Positions 17,675-28,011 of a DNA stretch of 64,000 bases are shown here, in pieces. Position 1 is the stretch's first letter, and every line of letters begins with the position of its first letter. The stretch is from Bordetella parapertussis. GTDB lineage: Bacteria; Pseudomonadota; Gammaproteobacteria; Burkholderiales; Burkholderiaceae_B. The DNA lies in assembly GCA_945883615.1 (NCBI GenBank), contig CAMCYB010000003.1:1-64000 (forward strand), given 5' to 3'. The notes beneath the pieces are model-generated. The model made no database searches and was not told where the DNA came from. It saw only the letters and a program-made list of their open reading frames with translations. The translations under genes were made by a program, and so were the position numbers.

Positions 17675-18520
17675 ATGCTCAAACAGCGCATCATCACGGC
17701 CGTTGTTTTGTTATTTATTTTGATTAACGTGCTAATCATCGATAATCATTGGCCTTTTATGCTTTTCGTGATGATCTTGGCCGTTTGCGCAACATGGGAA
17801 TGGGTCAGGCTAACCTGGCAAGGCCCGCGTTTTGTTATTTATTTATTGCCATGTTTAGTTGCATTAATTGCTTTTTTACAGTCTTGGTTTATTCAAAATG
17901 ACATCTATTTATTTTCAAGAAGCTTTGATGCCTTGGTTGTTCTATGTGCCTTGATATGGTTGTTTGGTATGCCTTTAATATTGGCCCGTGGCCGTGCAAC
18001 TGAACCGTCACATAGTTCACCCTTAACGCTCTTTGCACCGCTTGCAATGTTGGCAACTTGGTGGGTTTTTGTGAGCCTTTTTGTGCAACGTGGCGCTCTA
18101 TATCTACTTTCACTACTTATTTTGGTTTGGGTCGCTGACCTTGCGGCTTATTTTGTTGGGCGCCATCTTGGCAAAAATAAATTGGCGCCAACTATTAGCC
18201 CCGGTAAAACGCGTGAGGGAGCCATTGCGGGCGTTATTGCCGTGGTGATATGGTTGCTTGTATCATCAGCCTGGTCGGGTTCTTTTGCTCAAGATTTGCT
18301 TGATCACTGGTCGTGGTTTGGCGTTATCGTTTGGGGTGTGGTGTTAGGTTCAATATCAGTCATGGGTGACTTATTTGAATCGTTGCTCAAACGACGTGCT
18401 CAAGTTAAAGACTCAAGCCGTCTTTTGCCTGGGCACGGTGGGGTCTACGACCGTATTGATGCGGTAGTGGTGGTTCTGCCTATTGTCTTTGTATTAATCT
18501 CGGTTGTTTACCTGCAATGA
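17675..18520 (+). CDS. cdsA: Phosphatidate cytidylyltransferase
   Basis: A 281-residue inner-membrane enzyme making CDP-diacylglycerol from phosphatidate and CTP, the precursor of all phospholipids. Several hydrophobic helices are followed by the C-terminal family signature [21 protein letters not shown] with [13 protein letters not shown] lies about 60 residues earlier. ATG 17675 gives the usual length; longer in-frame starts lie inside uppS. The stop overlaps the dxr ATG by 4 bases. Confidence 0.95.
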   Translation: MLKQRIITAVVLLFILINVLIIDNHWPFMLFVMILAVCATWEWVRLTWQGPRFVIYLLPCLVALIAFLQSWFIQNDIYLFSRSFDALVVLCALIWLFGMPLILARGRATEPSHSSPLTLFAPLAMLATWWVFVSLFVQRGALYLLSLLILVWVADLAAYFVGRHLGKNKLAPTISPGKTREGAIAGVIAVVIWLLVSSAWSGSFAQDLLDHWSWFGVIVWGVVLGSISVMGDLFESLLKRRAQVKDSSRLLPGHGGVYDRIDAVVVVLPIVFVLISVVYLQ

Positions 18521-19752
18521 ATCAAACCTCTTTACGTGATGTCACCGTTTTGGGCTCAACGGGTTCAATTGGTCAAAATACCTTAGATGTCATTGCCCGT
18601 CATCCAGATCGCTATGTCGTACACGCGTTATCTGCCCATTCGAATATGAAAAAATTGGCAGAGCAAGCGTTACAGCATCGCGTTGCATGCGTCGTCGTAC
18701 CTGATGCCTTAGCCGCTCACAATTTTGATTTGGCGTGGGCATTGCAAACATCCTTATTAAAAAAGCCTGAGGTTCGAGTTGGCGCGCAAGCACTGGTGCA
18801 TACAGCCGCAGAAGCGCAGGGTCAAATTGTGATGGCTGCTATTGTCGGTGCTGCAGGGTTACCCGCTGCATTAGCTGCAGCCCAAGCAGGCAAGAGGGTA
18901 TTGCTGGCCAACAAAGAAGCATTGGTCGCTGCAGGTTCTTTTTTTATGCAAGCGGTTTGTGACAACCAAGCTGAGTTGTTGCCTATTGACAGCGAACACA
19001 ATGCTATTTTTCAGTGTTTGCCGCATCATGATCGACAAGCAAATAAAACCCCAGGTGGTCAACATAACAAGGGCGTTACCCGTCTTATTTTAACGGCCTC
19101 AGGGGGGCCCTTTCGTCAGCATGCACCTGAATCACTTCAAGACGTTACGCCTGATCAGGCCTGTGCGCACCCAAACTGGAGTATGGGGCGCAAAATTTCA
19201 GTTGACTCTGCCACAATGCTCAACAAGGGTTTAGAAGTAATTGAGGCGCATTGGTTGTTCGGTATGCCCGCCGATCAAATTGATGTGGTGATTCACCCGC
19301 AAAGTATTGTGCACTCAATGGTTCAATACAGCGACGGCTCAGTATTAGCGCAAATGGGCAACCCCGATATGCGCACCCCCATTGCTTATGGTTTGGGGTT
19401 TCCTGACCGCATTGAAGCAGGGGTAAACCCGCTAGATTTAGCGGCAGTCGGTAAACTTGAATTTGAAGCGGTTGACTTCGATCGTTACCCCTGTCTAAAG
19501 CTGGCTTATCAGGCACTGAAATCAGGCCAAACGGCTTGTGTTGTTCTCAATGCTGCAAATGAAATAGCGGTTGAGGCATTTTTGACATGTCAATTGAGCT
19601 ATTTAGACATCTCTAGGGTGGTGGCACAGTCGCTTGACTGGCAAGTTGGGCAAGGTTGGTCTAACCCGACTTCAATTGACGATGTTTTGCTTATTGACCA
19701 AGCTGTTAGAACCTTTGCGCGAGATGCGAGTCAGAAACAGTGTAAGTCTTAA
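18517..19752 (+). CDS. dxr: 1-deoxy-D-xylulose 5-phosphate reductoisomerase
   Basis: A 411-residue NADPH enzyme for the second step of the MEP isoprenoid pathway. It starts with the Rossmann motif [11 protein letters not shown] and has A-N-K-E-A-L-V near residue 129-135, D-S-E-H-N-A-I-F-Q near 153-161 (metal site), S-G-G-P-F-R and the [13 protein letters not shown] block. A short basic insert (about 170-185) separates the metal site from the S-G-G-P loop. It supplies the isoprenoid units used by uppS and ubiA. Confidence 0.96.
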   Translation: MNQTSLRDVTVLGSTGSIGQNTLDVIARHPDRYVVHALSAHSNMKKLAEQALQHRVACVVVPDALAAHNFDLAWALQTSLLKKPEVRVGAQALVHTAAEAQGQIVMAAIVGAAGLPAALAAAQAGKRVLLANKEALVAAGSFFMQAVCDNQAELLPIDSEHNAIFQCLPHHDRQANKTPGGQHNKGVTRLILTASGGPFRQHAPESLQDVTPDQACAHPNWSMGRKISVDSATMLNKGLEVIEAHWLFGMPADQIDVVIHPQSIVHSMVQYSDGSVLAQMGNPDMRTPIAYGLGFPDRIEAGVNPLDLAAVGKLEFEAVDFDRYPCLKLAYQALKSGQTACVVLNAANEIAVEAFLTCQLSYLDISRVVAQSLDWQVGQGWSNPTSIDDVLLIDQAVRTFARDASQKQCKS

Positions 19753-19763
19753 TAAAATTTTAT

Positions 19764-19811
19764 TTTTTTGTTCAATTTTTTGTTCAATTTTTTGTTCAAT
19801 TATTTGTTTAT
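19764..19811 (+). repeat. 12-base tandem repeat between dxr and rseP
   Basis: TTTTTTGTTCAA is repeated perfectly at 19764-19775, 19776-19787 and 19788-19799, with a degenerate fourth copy at 19800-19811. It lies in the 188-base dxr-rseP gap, one of the longest breaks in the pyrH-to-rnhB run. The rest of the gap is AT-rich with no gene I can support. Confidence 0.9.
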
Positions 19812-19940
19812 AAATTCATAAGGTTATTTACTCATTTGTTCTTAAATTCAGTGCTTTAATGATCTTGTTTATTTATTTGCTGACACACTGACGAGTTGCC
19901 ATGCGTGTCGCAAAATCTATCTTAATTTAATAGGGTTTTT

Positions 19941-21269
19941 ATGTTTTTTACCATTCTGGCGTTTTTGGTTGCGCTGGGTATTTTGATTACTTTTCATGAG
20001 CTCGGCCATTATTGGGCTGCGCGGGCTTGTGGCGTTAAAGTTTTGACGTTTTCTGTGGGTTTCGGTAAACCCCTTCTCAAGCGTGTCGACAAGCACGGCA
20101 CAGTTTGGGCGTTAGCATCGATTCCCCTAGGCGGTTTTGTCAAAATGCTTGACGAACCCACGCCAGACATGACACCCGAACAAAAAAAACAGGCTTTTTC
20201 ATGTCAGCCGGTTAGTCGCCGTTTTGTCGTGGTTGCAGCAGGCCCTGTGTTTAATTTAATTTTGGCTGCCTTTCTTTATGCAGGTTTAAATTTAGCTGGT
20301 ACGACAGAACCTGCACCCATACTTCAGCAACCCGTTGCGAACTCACCAGCCGCTATGGCAGGCATTCAAGTCAATGATCGTATTGTTTCGATTGACGGTA
20401 AATCTGTTCAAGGTTGGCAAGATGTACGTTGGTTATTATTACAAAAATCCCCAGAAGGGGGCCAGGTTGATGTAGCCATTGAGCGCGCAACAGGCCAAAT
20501 TGAACGCGTCTTAACTTTGCCACCCATGGCAGATCCAGGTGAGCAAGACATCTTGGCAAATTACGGCTTAGGCTTGCAAATGGGTAAGCCCAGTATTGGG
20601 TCGGTAACAGCTAATGGAGCTGCTGAAAAAGCGGGATTCATGGCAGGTGATGTGATTCAATCTGTTGGCAACCAATCTAACCCGAGTGTTACCGCCTTTA
20701 TTGACTACATTAAGACACGCCCTGATCAACCTGTTGCCGTATCGGTTTTAAGAGCGGGTCAGCTGACTAACTTGACAGTCATTCCTGCCTCGCAACTTAA
20801 TGATGAGGGTCAAGCTATCGGTCGAATTGGCGTAGCTTTGTCATCAGACATTCCAACCGTGACCATTGAACATGGTGTTTTTGAAAGTCTGTGGTTAGGT
20901 ATTACTCGCACCGTTGATACGTCGTGGTTTTCCATCAAAATGATGGGGCGTATGATCACAGGCGATGTTTCACTGAAAAACATAAGCGGCCCCGTTACCA
21001 TTGCAGATTACGCGGGTCAAACGGCGCGAGTGGGTTTTGCTTCTTACATAGCATTTTTAGCTTTAGTTAGCATTAGTATTGGCATCTTAAATTTACTACC
21101 CATTCCCATGCTTGACGGTGGTCATCTTATGTTCTACATCATTGAAATGATCAGGGGCAAGCCTGCGCCTGAGGCCTGGTTGATGACTAGCCAGAGGGTG
21201 GGCGTAGCACTTTTAGGTGGTTTGATGACTTTAGCTATTTTTAATGACTTAACGCGTCTTTTCAGTTGA
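19941..21269 (+). CDS. rseP: Site-2 intramembrane zinc protease
   Basis: A 442-residue inner-membrane metalloprotease that cleaves anti-sigma factors such as RseA within the membrane. H19-E-L-G-H23 binds zinc in the first helix, and L-P-I-P-M-L-D-G-G-H supplies the third ligand near residue 390. Two PDZ domains lie between (about 120-200 and 205-290), each with a G-x-x-x-N/G-D-R/V-I motif. Its place before bamA and skp is conserved and fits sigma-E envelope stress control; the window does not include rpoE. Confidence 0.95.
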   Translation: MFFTILAFLVALGILITFHELGHYWAARACGVKVLTFSVGFGKPLLKRVDKHGTVWALASIPLGGFVKMLDEPTPDMTPEQKKQAFSCQPVSRRFVVVAAGPVFNLILAAFLYAGLNLAGTTEPAPILQQPVANSPAAMAGIQVNDRIVSIDGKSVQGWQDVRWLLLQKSPEGGQVDVAIERATGQIERVLTLPPMADPGEQDILANYGLGLQMGKPSIGSVTANGAAEKAGFMAGDVIQSVGNQSNPSVTAFIDYIKTRPDQPVAVSVLRAGQLTNLTVIPASQLNDEGQAIGRIGVALSSDIPTVTIEHGVFESLWLGITRTVDTSWFSIKMMGRMITGDVSLKNISGPVTIADYAGQTARVGFASYIAFLALVSISIGILNLLPIPMLDGGHLMFYIIEMIRGKPAPEAWLMTSQRVGVALLGGLMTLAIFNDLTRLFS

Positions 21270-21295
21270 GTCATATCTGCTTTAAAATAGTGAGA

Positions 21296-21316
21296 TCGGT
21301 TTAAACCGAGTACTCG
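21296..21316. promoter_or_regulatory. Two overlapping palindromes upstream of bamA
   Basis: TCGGTTTAAACCGA (21296-21309) and CGAGTACTCG (21307-21316) are perfect palindromes sharing three bases, in the 111-base gap between rseP and bamA. Their binding protein, if any, is unknown. TTTCAG-N17-TAAAAT just upstream is a weak promoter candidate. Confidence 0.4.
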
Positions 21317-21380
21317 TATTTAGAGTAATAAGTGTTGTTTATGTTTAAGTCAATTATTGGTTTTTTCCAAGGAACGTTTG

Positions 21381-23720
21381 ATGTCTTGTTTTTACGCTAA
21401 GCACGCTACCTTGCTCAGGCAAGTGTGGTCAAGCCTCATCAAGCGATCTTGCGTTTTATTATTGAGTTTGATTCCTTGCGTTGCCTTTGCATTCTCACCA
21501 TTTGTTGTGCGCGACATTCAGGTTGACGGTATTCAAAGAACTGAGCCTGGCACCATCTTTTCTTATATTCCTGTCAAAGTGGGTGAGCGCTTCACTGAAG
21601 ACATGGCGACTGAGACAGTACGTCAACTTTACGGCACAGGTTTTTTTAAAGATGTACGCATTGAAACCCGTGGTGATGTGGTTGTTGTGGTCGTGCAAGA
21701 GCGACCTATCATTGCCTCGTTAGCCTTTACAGGTATGCGTGAGTTCGACAGTAAGACCATTCTTGATTCCTTGCGCCAGGTTGGCTTTGGTGAAGGGCGA
21801 ATCTTTGATCAAGCCATGCTTGAGCAGGCTGAATTTGAAATTAAACAGCAATATCTGAGTAAAGGTAAATATGGGGTTGAAATCACGTCAACTGTTACAC
21901 CGCTACCTAGAAATCGTGTCGGTATTAACTTTGATATATTTGAAGGTGAGATTGCCAAGATCAAAGAAATAAAAATTGTTGGTGAAAAAGCATTCAGTGA
22001 GAGCTCATTGTTGGGCTTAATGTCGCTGACGACTTCGGGTTGGTTGACGTGGTATACCGATAGCGATAAGTATTCTCGCGAAAAGCTCGAACGCGACATG
22101 GAAACGATACGATCTTTCTATCTTGACCGCGGTTATCTTGAATATAGAATGGACCCCCCTCAAGTCTCGATTTCACCAGATCGCTTGGGTATTTTTATTA
22201 CTTTAACGCTAAGCGAAGGTGAGGCCTATAAGGTCAGCAGCGTGAAATTAGCGGGTGAGCTACTGAGTCTCAACACAGAACTAGAATCGTTAATCAAAAT
22301 TAAAGCCGGTGAAGTTTTCTCTGGTGCTAAAGCCAACGAAACAATTAAAGACATCAAAGATTACTTGGGTGGTTTGGGTTATGCGTTTGCCAACGTTAAC
22401 CCCAACCCAGTACTTGATCGTGAAAAACATGAAGCGGCGTTGACTTTTTTTGTAGATCCAAGTCGACGCGTTTATGTCAGACGCATTCAAATTACCGGTA
22501 ATGAACGTACGCGTGATACGGTCGCCCGACGCGAAGTTAAGCAACTTGAGGCAGCTTGGTACAACGGTGGTGAGTTGGCTTTATCGAAAGAAAGGCTTGA
22601 GCGTACTGGTTATTTTCAAGATGTAAACCTTTCAACAGAACCTGTACCGGGTTCAACTGATCAAGTTGACGTTGCACTGGCCGTAAAAGAAAGACAAACG
22701 GGTGCCATTAATTTGGGTGTGGGTTATGGTCAAGCTGACGGCGTTATTTTAAGTGCGGGTATTTCAGAGCAAAACGCATTTGGTAGTGGTAATGCTTTAA
22801 CATTTCAGGTCAATACCAGCCAAGACGATAGCACGTTTATACTTTCGCATACCAACCCGTATTTCACGAATGACGGCGTAAGCCGTAGCACCTCTGTTTA
22901 CTACCGTACGGTGACACCGTCACAAAATAACCCCGGTAACTACGAAGTTAAAACGATCGGTAGCGGTTTTACCTTTGGTATACCCGTGACTGAGATTGAT
23001 CGGGTGTCGTTGGGGCTAAATTATGAAAGTAATTACACGGCTCTTTATGATAATTCTCCCTTAGCTTATCAGCAATACGTGCAAGAATATGGTGAAACGA
23101 CCAGTACGGTTTTATTAAACAGTGGTTGGAATAGAGATACGCGAGACAGTGCTTTATCGCCGACAAAAGGTTCATTAACCCGGTTGGGTGCAACAGTGGG
23201 CACGATTGGTCTTCAGTATTATTTACTGAGTGCTCAACAACAGTATTTCATGCCTATTGCACGCGATTACACGCTCGCGTTTAATGCGTTGTTTGATTAT
23301 GGTAATAGCTACAGCGATTTACCTTACCCTGTTATTAAAGACGTCTTTGCCGGGGGTATTGGTACGGTTCGTGGCTTTACACCCAACTCTTTAGGTCCAA
23401 GAGATCCATTAACCGGCACATTTTTAGGTGGCTCTAAGCGAGTGGTCGGCAATATGCAGTTTTATTGGCCTTTTCCTGGGGCTAGCAAAGAAAAAACACT
23501 TCGGTTATTTGCCTTTACTGATGCGGGTCAGGTGTTTGGAAATAATGGTGGCTCGGGCGATACCAATATTGACTTTGGTGATCTTCGCTATTCAGTGGGT
23601 ATTGGTTTGTCGTGGCTTTCTCCAATGGGTCCATTGCAACTGTCATACGGCAAACCACTAAATGCCAAAGACACAGATCAAACTCAAGTATTCCAGTTTC
23701 AAGTAGGTACTGGGTTTTAA
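21381..23720 (+). CDS. bamA: Outer-membrane protein assembly factor BamA
   Basis: A 779-residue Omp85 protein that inserts beta-barrels into the outer membrane. A signal peptide ends at A-F-A-F near residue 38, then five POTRA domains (starting F-V-V-R-D-I-Q-V-D-G, to about residue 420), then a 16-strand barrel with the conserved G-T-V-R-G-F loop and a C-terminal phenylalanine. ATG 21381 has AAGGA 7-8 bases upstream; a TTG at 21357 is less likely. It sits with skp and rseP, its usual partners. Confidence 0.97.
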   Translation: MSCFYAKHATLLRQVWSSLIKRSCVLLLSLIPCVAFAFSPFVVRDIQVDGIQRTEPGTIFSYIPVKVGERFTEDMATETVRQLYGTGFFKDVRIETRGDVVVVVVQERPIIASLAFTGMREFDSKTILDSLRQVGFGEGRIFDQAMLEQAEFEIKQQYLSKGKYGVEITSTVTPLPRNRVGINFDIFEGEIAKIKEIKIVGEKAFSESSLLGLMSLTTSGWLTWYTDSDKYSREKLERDMETIRSFYLDRGYLEYRMDPPQVSISPDRLGIFITLTLSEGEAYKVSSVKLAGELLSLNTELESLIKIKAGEVFSGAKANETIKDIKDYLGGLGYAFANVNPNPVLDREKHEAALTFFVDPSRRVYVRRIQITGNERTRDTVARREVKQLEAAWYNGGELALSKERLERTGYFQDVNLSTEPVPGSTDQVDVALAVKERQTGAINLGVGYGQADGVILSAGISEQNAFGSGNALTFQVNTSQDDSTFILSHTNPYFTNDGVSRSTSVYYRTVTPSQNNPGNYEVKTIGSGFTFGIPVTEIDRVSLGLNYESNYTALYDNSPLAYQQYVQEYGETTSTVLLNSGWNRDTRDSALSPTKGSLTRLGATVGTIGLQYYLLSAQQQYFMPIARDYTLAFNALFDYGNSYSDLPYPVIKDVFAGGIGTVRGFTPNSLGPRDPLTGTFLGGSKRVVGNMQFYWPFPGASKEKTLRLFAFTDAGQVFGNNGGSGDTNIDFGDLRYSVGIGLSWLSPMGPLQLSYGKPLNAKDTDQTQVFQFQVGTGF

Positions 23721-23780
23721 ACCCCAAAAAGTGGCACAATCATAGTAGTTAGATCGAATTTAATTTTAATGAGAGTTTTT

Positions 23781-24383
23781 ATGAAGCAATTCTTCGGTAA
23801 ACAGGCGTTTTTAAACGTTTCACATTCATCCTTAACAGCTATGGTTTTGGTTGTAACGTTGATTTCTATCACCGCATTGCCGCAGCCGGTTTGGGCGCAA
23901 GCGGCTAAAGCAACGACCCCACCTGTTGCCGCTGCCTCAACCAGCTTTACGTCAACTAAAGTTGGTTTTGTAAACACCCAGCGTATTTTGCGCGATTCAT
24001 TACCTGCCATTGCAATTTTGAAAAAGATTGATGATGAGTTCGTGAAGCGCAACGACGAATTACAAAAAAATATTAACGATTTGCGAATTAAAGTTCAAAA
24101 ATTTGAAAAAGATGCCCCTGTTATGGCTGAAAGCGAGCGCTCTAGAAATCAACGTGAGCTTGGAAACCTTGACATTGAAGTGCAACGTAAGCAGCGCGAG
24201 TTACAAGAAGATTACAACCGTCGTCGTAATGAAGAGTTTGGCATGATTGTTGAAAAAGCAAACGAGGCGATTAAGCGTATTGCCGAAAAAGAAAATTTCG
24301 ACCTGATTATTCAAGATGCTATAACTGTCAGCCCGCGTGTTGACATCACAGATCAAGTCATTGAAGCTCTGGCTAAAAAGTAA
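23781..24383 (+). CDS. skp: Periplasmic chaperone Skp/OmpH
   Basis: A 200-residue periplasmic chaperone that carries unfolded outer-membrane proteins to BamA. An N-terminal signal peptide ends at about V-W-A-Q-A. The mature part starts with the beta-strand K-V-G-F-V-N-T-Q-R-I-L and continues as a long charged coiled-coil (about 75-175) before a short C-terminal strand, the Skp layout. I chose ATG 23781 because GAGAG lies 5 bases upstream; the ATG at 23769 has no such site. Confidence 0.92.
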   Translation: MKQFFGKQAFLNVSHSSLTAMVLVVTLISITALPQPVWAQAAKATTPPVAAASTSFTSTKVGFVNTQRILRDSLPAIAILKKIDDEFVKRNDELQKNINDLRIKVQKFEKDAPVMAESERSRNQRELGNLDIEVQRKQRELQEDYNRRRNEEFGMIVEKANEAIKRIAEKENFDLIIQDAITVSPRVDITDQVIEALAKK

Positions 24384-24406
24384 TTTCCGTTTAAGGCCAA
24401 TGATCT

Positions 24407-25534
24407 ATGCCTGTTTTAATTGACTCCTCTCAGGCCTTAACTGTTTCAGCTTTGTTGAACCAGATTCCTGAGAGTTCAAAATTAGTTCAAAAAATTGAGT
24501 TGGGTCAACGCTTTAATTCATTAAGCACTTTGCAAGGTATCGGTTCACTGTCTTCGGCTTCAAACCAAGAGCTTTCTTTTGTAGTGGGGCCGCAGTACTT
24601 AGAGGCGCTTTCTCAAACGTCTGCCTGCGTGGTCATTTTGACCGACGACGTTGCACGGTTGGTTGATGAAAAATATGGGCCGCGTGATTTTATTAAAGTC
24701 ATCTGCCCACAACCCTATCTTTTGTATGCACTATTAGCGCAATGGTTTGACCGTAATCGTCAACCCAAAGGGTCAGTCGGTGTGCATCATATGACAGTGG
24801 TTGATCAAACTGCACATATCGACCCAACCGCAACGGTAGACGCCTTTGTTACGATTCAAGCGCATGTCAAAATCGGTGCCGGTGTTCACATTCACTCAGG
24901 TTGCACCATTGCACACCATGTTGAGATTGGTGCTGACACCATTATTTACCCAAATGTTACGCTGTATGACTCGGTAAAAATGGGTCAACGTTGCATCATT
25001 CATAGCGGTGCTGTCATTGGGGCAGACGGTTTTGGTTTTGCACCTAACCCGCTTTTAGGTCAAGGTGCATGGGGCAAGATTGCACAATTAGGTAGTGTGC
25101 ATATGGGTGACGACATTGAGGTCGGCGCCAACACAACGATTGATCGTGGCGCGCTTGACAACACACTGATTGCAAATGGGGTGAAACTCGACAACCAAAT
25201 TATGATTGCTCACAATTGTGTCATTGGTGAGCATACCGCCATGGCCGCATGCGTTGGGGTGGCTGGTTCAACTCAAATTGGCGCGCGCTGTACCATTGGG
25301 GGTGCCTCAATGTTGTCGGGTCATCTTAAAATTGCTGATGATGTGCATATTTCAGGTGGTACGGCTGTAACAGCTAACGTGACTGAACCCGGTCGGTATA
25401 CCGGTGTATTTCCGTTTGCACGTCACGATCAATGGCAACGCAATGCTGCCGTAATTGGTCAATTAGCGCAACTTAGAAAGCGTTTAAGAGTGCTTGAAAG
25501 GGTTAGCTCTGCAACTCAATCCAGTAGCGATTAA
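24407..25534 (+). CDS. lpxD: UDP-3-O-acylglucosamine N-acyltransferase
   Basis: A 375-residue enzyme of the third lipid A step. After a uridine-binding N-terminal domain comes a left-handed beta-helix of hexapeptide repeats (about 125-320). The likely catalytic histidine is in Q-I-M-I-A-H-N-C (near residue 266). The C-terminal helix (R-K-R-L-R-V-L-E-R) probably binds acyl carrier protein. It follows skp by 23 bases and opens the lpxD-fabZ-lpxA-lpxB cluster. The length is slightly above the common 340-350. Confidence 0.95.
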   Translation: MPVLIDSSQALTVSALLNQIPESSKLVQKIELGQRFNSLSTLQGIGSLSSASNQELSFVVGPQYLEALSQTSACVVILTDDVARLVDEKYGPRDFIKVICPQPYLLYALLAQWFDRNRQPKGSVGVHHMTVVDQTAHIDPTATVDAFVTIQAHVKIGAGVHIHSGCTIAHHVEIGADTIIYPNVTLYDSVKMGQRCIIHSGAVIGADGFGFAPNPLLGQGAWGKIAQLGSVHMGDDIEVGANTTIDRGALDNTLIANGVKLDNQIMIAHNCVIGEHTAMAACVGVAGSTQIGARCTIGGASMLSGHLKIADDVHISGGTAVTANVTEPGRYTGVFPFARHDQWQRNAAVIGQLAQLRKRLRVLERVSSATQSSSD

Positions 25535-25577
25535 AATAAGACATGTTGGCGCATTTTAGTCGCCATTGGGAACGACC

Positions 25578-26024
25578 ATGCAACTTGATATTAAAGCGAT
25601 CTTAGACCGCATTCCTCATCGCTACCCGATGCTTTTAATTGACCGCGTCATTGATATGGTGCCAGGCAAATCAATTCATGCCTTAAAAAATGTGTCAATT
25701 AATGAACCTTTTTTTAGTGGTCATTTTCCGCATCACCCGGTCATGCCAGGCGTCTTGATTTTAGAGGCGATGGCCCAAGCAGCTGCGATTTTCTCTTTTG
25801 CTGACGAAACCGGTTTAAAACCAGAAAACGAAGAAATTTTGTACTATTTTGTTGGTATTGATGGTGCGCGCTTTAGAAAGCCTGTTTTGCCAGGTGATCA
25901 ACTACATATTGAAGTGGTAGCCGACCGTTTGGGGCGGGCCATTTGCAAATATACGGGTGTGGCTAAAGTTGATGGTCAAGTCGTTGCTGAAGCCAAACTC
26001 ATGTGTGCGATTCGCCCGATGTAA
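25578..26024 (+). CDS. fabZ: 3-hydroxyacyl-ACP dehydratase FabZ
   Basis: A 148-residue hot-dog dehydratase of fatty acid synthesis. It has [12 protein letters not shown] and the active-site segment [20 protein letters not shown], with the catalytic His and Glu. ATG 25578 has GGGA 6 bases upstream; a TTG at 25566 is possible but unneeded. Location between lpxD and lpxA is the standard one and balances lipid A against phospholipid synthesis. Confidence 0.96.
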   Translation: MQLDIKAILDRIPHRYPMLLIDRVIDMVPGKSIHALKNVSINEPFFSGHFPHHPVMPGVLILEAMAQAAAIFSFADETGLKPENEEILYYFVGIDGARFRKPVLPGDQLHIEVVADRLGRAICKYTGVAKVDGQVVAEAKLMCAIRPM

Positions 26025-26026
26025 GC

Positions 26027-26824
26027 ATGATGACAGCCAAGATTCATCCCACTGCCTTAGTTGATTCACATGCCATTTTGCACCCTACGGTTGAAATCGG
26101 TCCTTACTCAATTGTTGGTCCACACGTGTCAATTGGTGAAGGCACAACCGTTGGCCCACATTGCGTAATTGACGGTCACACGTCTATTGGCGCACACAAC
26201 ACTTTTTATCGGTTTTGTTCTATCGGTGGCGCACCCCAAGACAAAAAATACGCGGGTGAGCCCACTCGGCTAGAAATCGGTGACCGAAATATGGTGCGTG
26301 AGTACGTGACCTTCAACACCGGCACCATACAAGATGTAGGTGTGACAAGGGTAGGGCACGACAACTGGGTCATGGCTTACGTTCATGTCGCACATGACTG
26401 TCAAATTGGTAGCCACACCATACTTGCCAACGGCGTTCAAATGGGTGGTCATGTTCATGTGGGTGATTGGGCAATCGTGGGTGGCTTAGCGGCTGTGCAT
26501 CAATTTGGCAAGATTGGCGCTCATGCCATGGTAGGTGGGCAAAGCGCATTACATATGGACGTTCCCCCATACGTAATGGGTGCCGGCAACCCTTGCGTGC
26601 CAGTAGGCGTTAATACTGAAGGGCTTAAACGACGTGGTTTTAACCCCGAGTCAATAGCCGCACTGCGTGACGCTTATAAAATGTTGTATCGCCGAGGCCT
26701 TTCACTTGATGATGCAAAAATTCAGATTCGTGCTCGTCAAACTGAAGAGCCTGCAACAACTGAAGCCCTGCAAGTGTTACTTGAATTTCTTGAATCTAGT
26801 GCGCGGGGCATTATTCGAGCATGA
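26027..26824 (+). CDS. lpxA: UDP-N-acetylglucosamine acyltransferase
   Basis: A 265-residue first enzyme of lipid A synthesis. It is a left-handed beta-helix of I-G-x-x-x-x hexapeptides (about 5-185) with the catalytic histidine in V-A-H-D-C (near residue 124), and a helical C-terminal domain with G-L-K-R-R-G-F. ATG 26027 starts 2 bases after the fabZ stop; ATG 26030 is an equal alternative. The stop overlaps lpxB by 4 bases. Confidence 0.95.
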   Translation: MMTAKIHPTALVDSHAILHPTVEIGPYSIVGPHVSIGEGTTVGPHCVIDGHTSIGAHNTFYRFCSIGGAPQDKKYAGEPTRLEIGDRNMVREYVTFNTGTIQDVGVTRVGHDNWVMAYVHVAHDCQIGSHTILANGVQMGGHVHVGDWAIVGGLAAVHQFGKIGAHAMVGGQSALHMDVPPYVMGAGNPCVPVGVNTEGLKRRGFNPESIAALRDAYKMLYRRGLSLDDAKIQIRARQTEEPATTEALQVLLEFLESSARGIIRA

Positions 26825-28011
26825 CGCGTCGAATCGGGTTGGTCGCGGGCGAGCCTTCTGGTGACCTCATCGCAGCCCGTGTGCTGCAAGGCTTAAATGC
26901 ACGTCTAAACGAAGATTTTGCTGCTGAAGGTATTGGTGGGCCAGAACTGGCCAAACAAAAAATGAATATTTGGCATGAGATGCATGCCTTATCGGTGTTT
27001 GGTTATGTTGATGCATTAAAAAGTTTGCCTAAGTTATGGTCTATTTTTAATGATTTATGTCGACGTTGGCATCGCGATCCGCCTGATTTGTTTTTGGGGG
27101 TTGATGCCCCTGACTTTAATTTACGGCTTGAAAAACGCTTAAAAAAACAAGGTGTTCCCACTGTACATTTTGTCAGTCCGTCAATTTGGGCTTGGCGTTA
27201 TGAGCGTATTCATACGATTAAAGCTTCTGTTGATTTGATGTTGACCGTATTTCCCTTCGAGCAAGCCATCTATGAAAAAGAGGGTATTCCGGTTAAATAT
27301 GTCGGGCACCCCTTAGCCGACGTGATACCGATGCAACCTGATCAAGCCGCTGCCCGCGCGCAGCTGAATATTGATGAGCATGCAGAAGTCTTGGCTATTT
27401 TGCCCGGTAGCCGGGCATCTGAAATTAAATGGATGGCACCGCTTTTTCTTCAAACTGCGCAACGTCTAGTTCAACAAAACCCCAACTTGATTTGTTTGGT
27501 ACCTATGGTCAACGCACAACGTTACCAAGAGTTTATGGCTATATTGGCACAATACCCTATACCCGGTATGCAAGTTTTAAGGCAAACCGAAAGTGGGGTG
27601 CAGCATGCTAACCCGTTGTCATGGTCAGTGCTTCAAGCTTGTGACCGTGCGTTGGTCACCAGTGGTACGGCAACGCTAGAGGCGGCATTGTTTAAGCGAC
27701 CTATGGTGATCAGTTACGTGCTCTCACCCTGGATGCGTCGATTAATGGCTTGGAAGTCTGGTCAAGCCAAACCTTATTTACCTTGGGTCGGTTTGCCAAA
27801 TGTATTGGCTAATGAATCATTGGTTCCAGAGTTATTGCAAGATGATGCCACGCCTGACGCCTTATTTGACGCCATGAATGCTTTGACGAAAGACCCAGTA
27901 AGGTGTCAATATATTGTTGAAAAATTCATGGCTATGCATGAAACACTGCGTTGCGATACGCCATCGCGTGTGGCTGAGGCCATTGCTGGGTTATTCAATG
28001 ACAAACGTTAA
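26821..28011 (+). CDS. lpxB: Lipid A disaccharide synthase
   Basis: A 396-residue GT19 glycosyltransferase that joins lipid X and UDP-diacylglucosamine. It begins [13 protein letters not shown], the family start, and has the S-P-S-I-W-A-W-R block near residue 120-127 and L-P-G-S-R-A-S-E-I near 194-202. Start overlaps lpxA, and the end overlaps rnhB by 14 bases. Confidence 0.96.
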   Translation: MTRRIGLVAGEPSGDLIAARVLQGLNARLNEDFAAEGIGGPELAKQKMNIWHEMHALSVFGYVDALKSLPKLWSIFNDLCRRWHRDPPDLFLGVDAPDFNLRLEKRLKKQGVPTVHFVSPSIWAWRYERIHTIKASVDLMLTVFPFEQAIYEKEGIPVKYVGHPLADVIPMQPDQAAARAQLNIDEHAEVLAILPGSRASEIKWMAPLFLQTAQRLVQQNPNLICLVPMVNAQRYQEFMAILAQYPIPGMQVLRQTESGVQHANPLSWSVLQACDRALVTSGTATLEAALFKRPMVISYVLSPWMRRLMAWKSGQAKPYLPWVGLPNVLANESLVPELLQDDATPDALFDAMNALTKDPVRCQYIVEKFMAMHETLRCDTPSRVAEAIAGLFNDKR

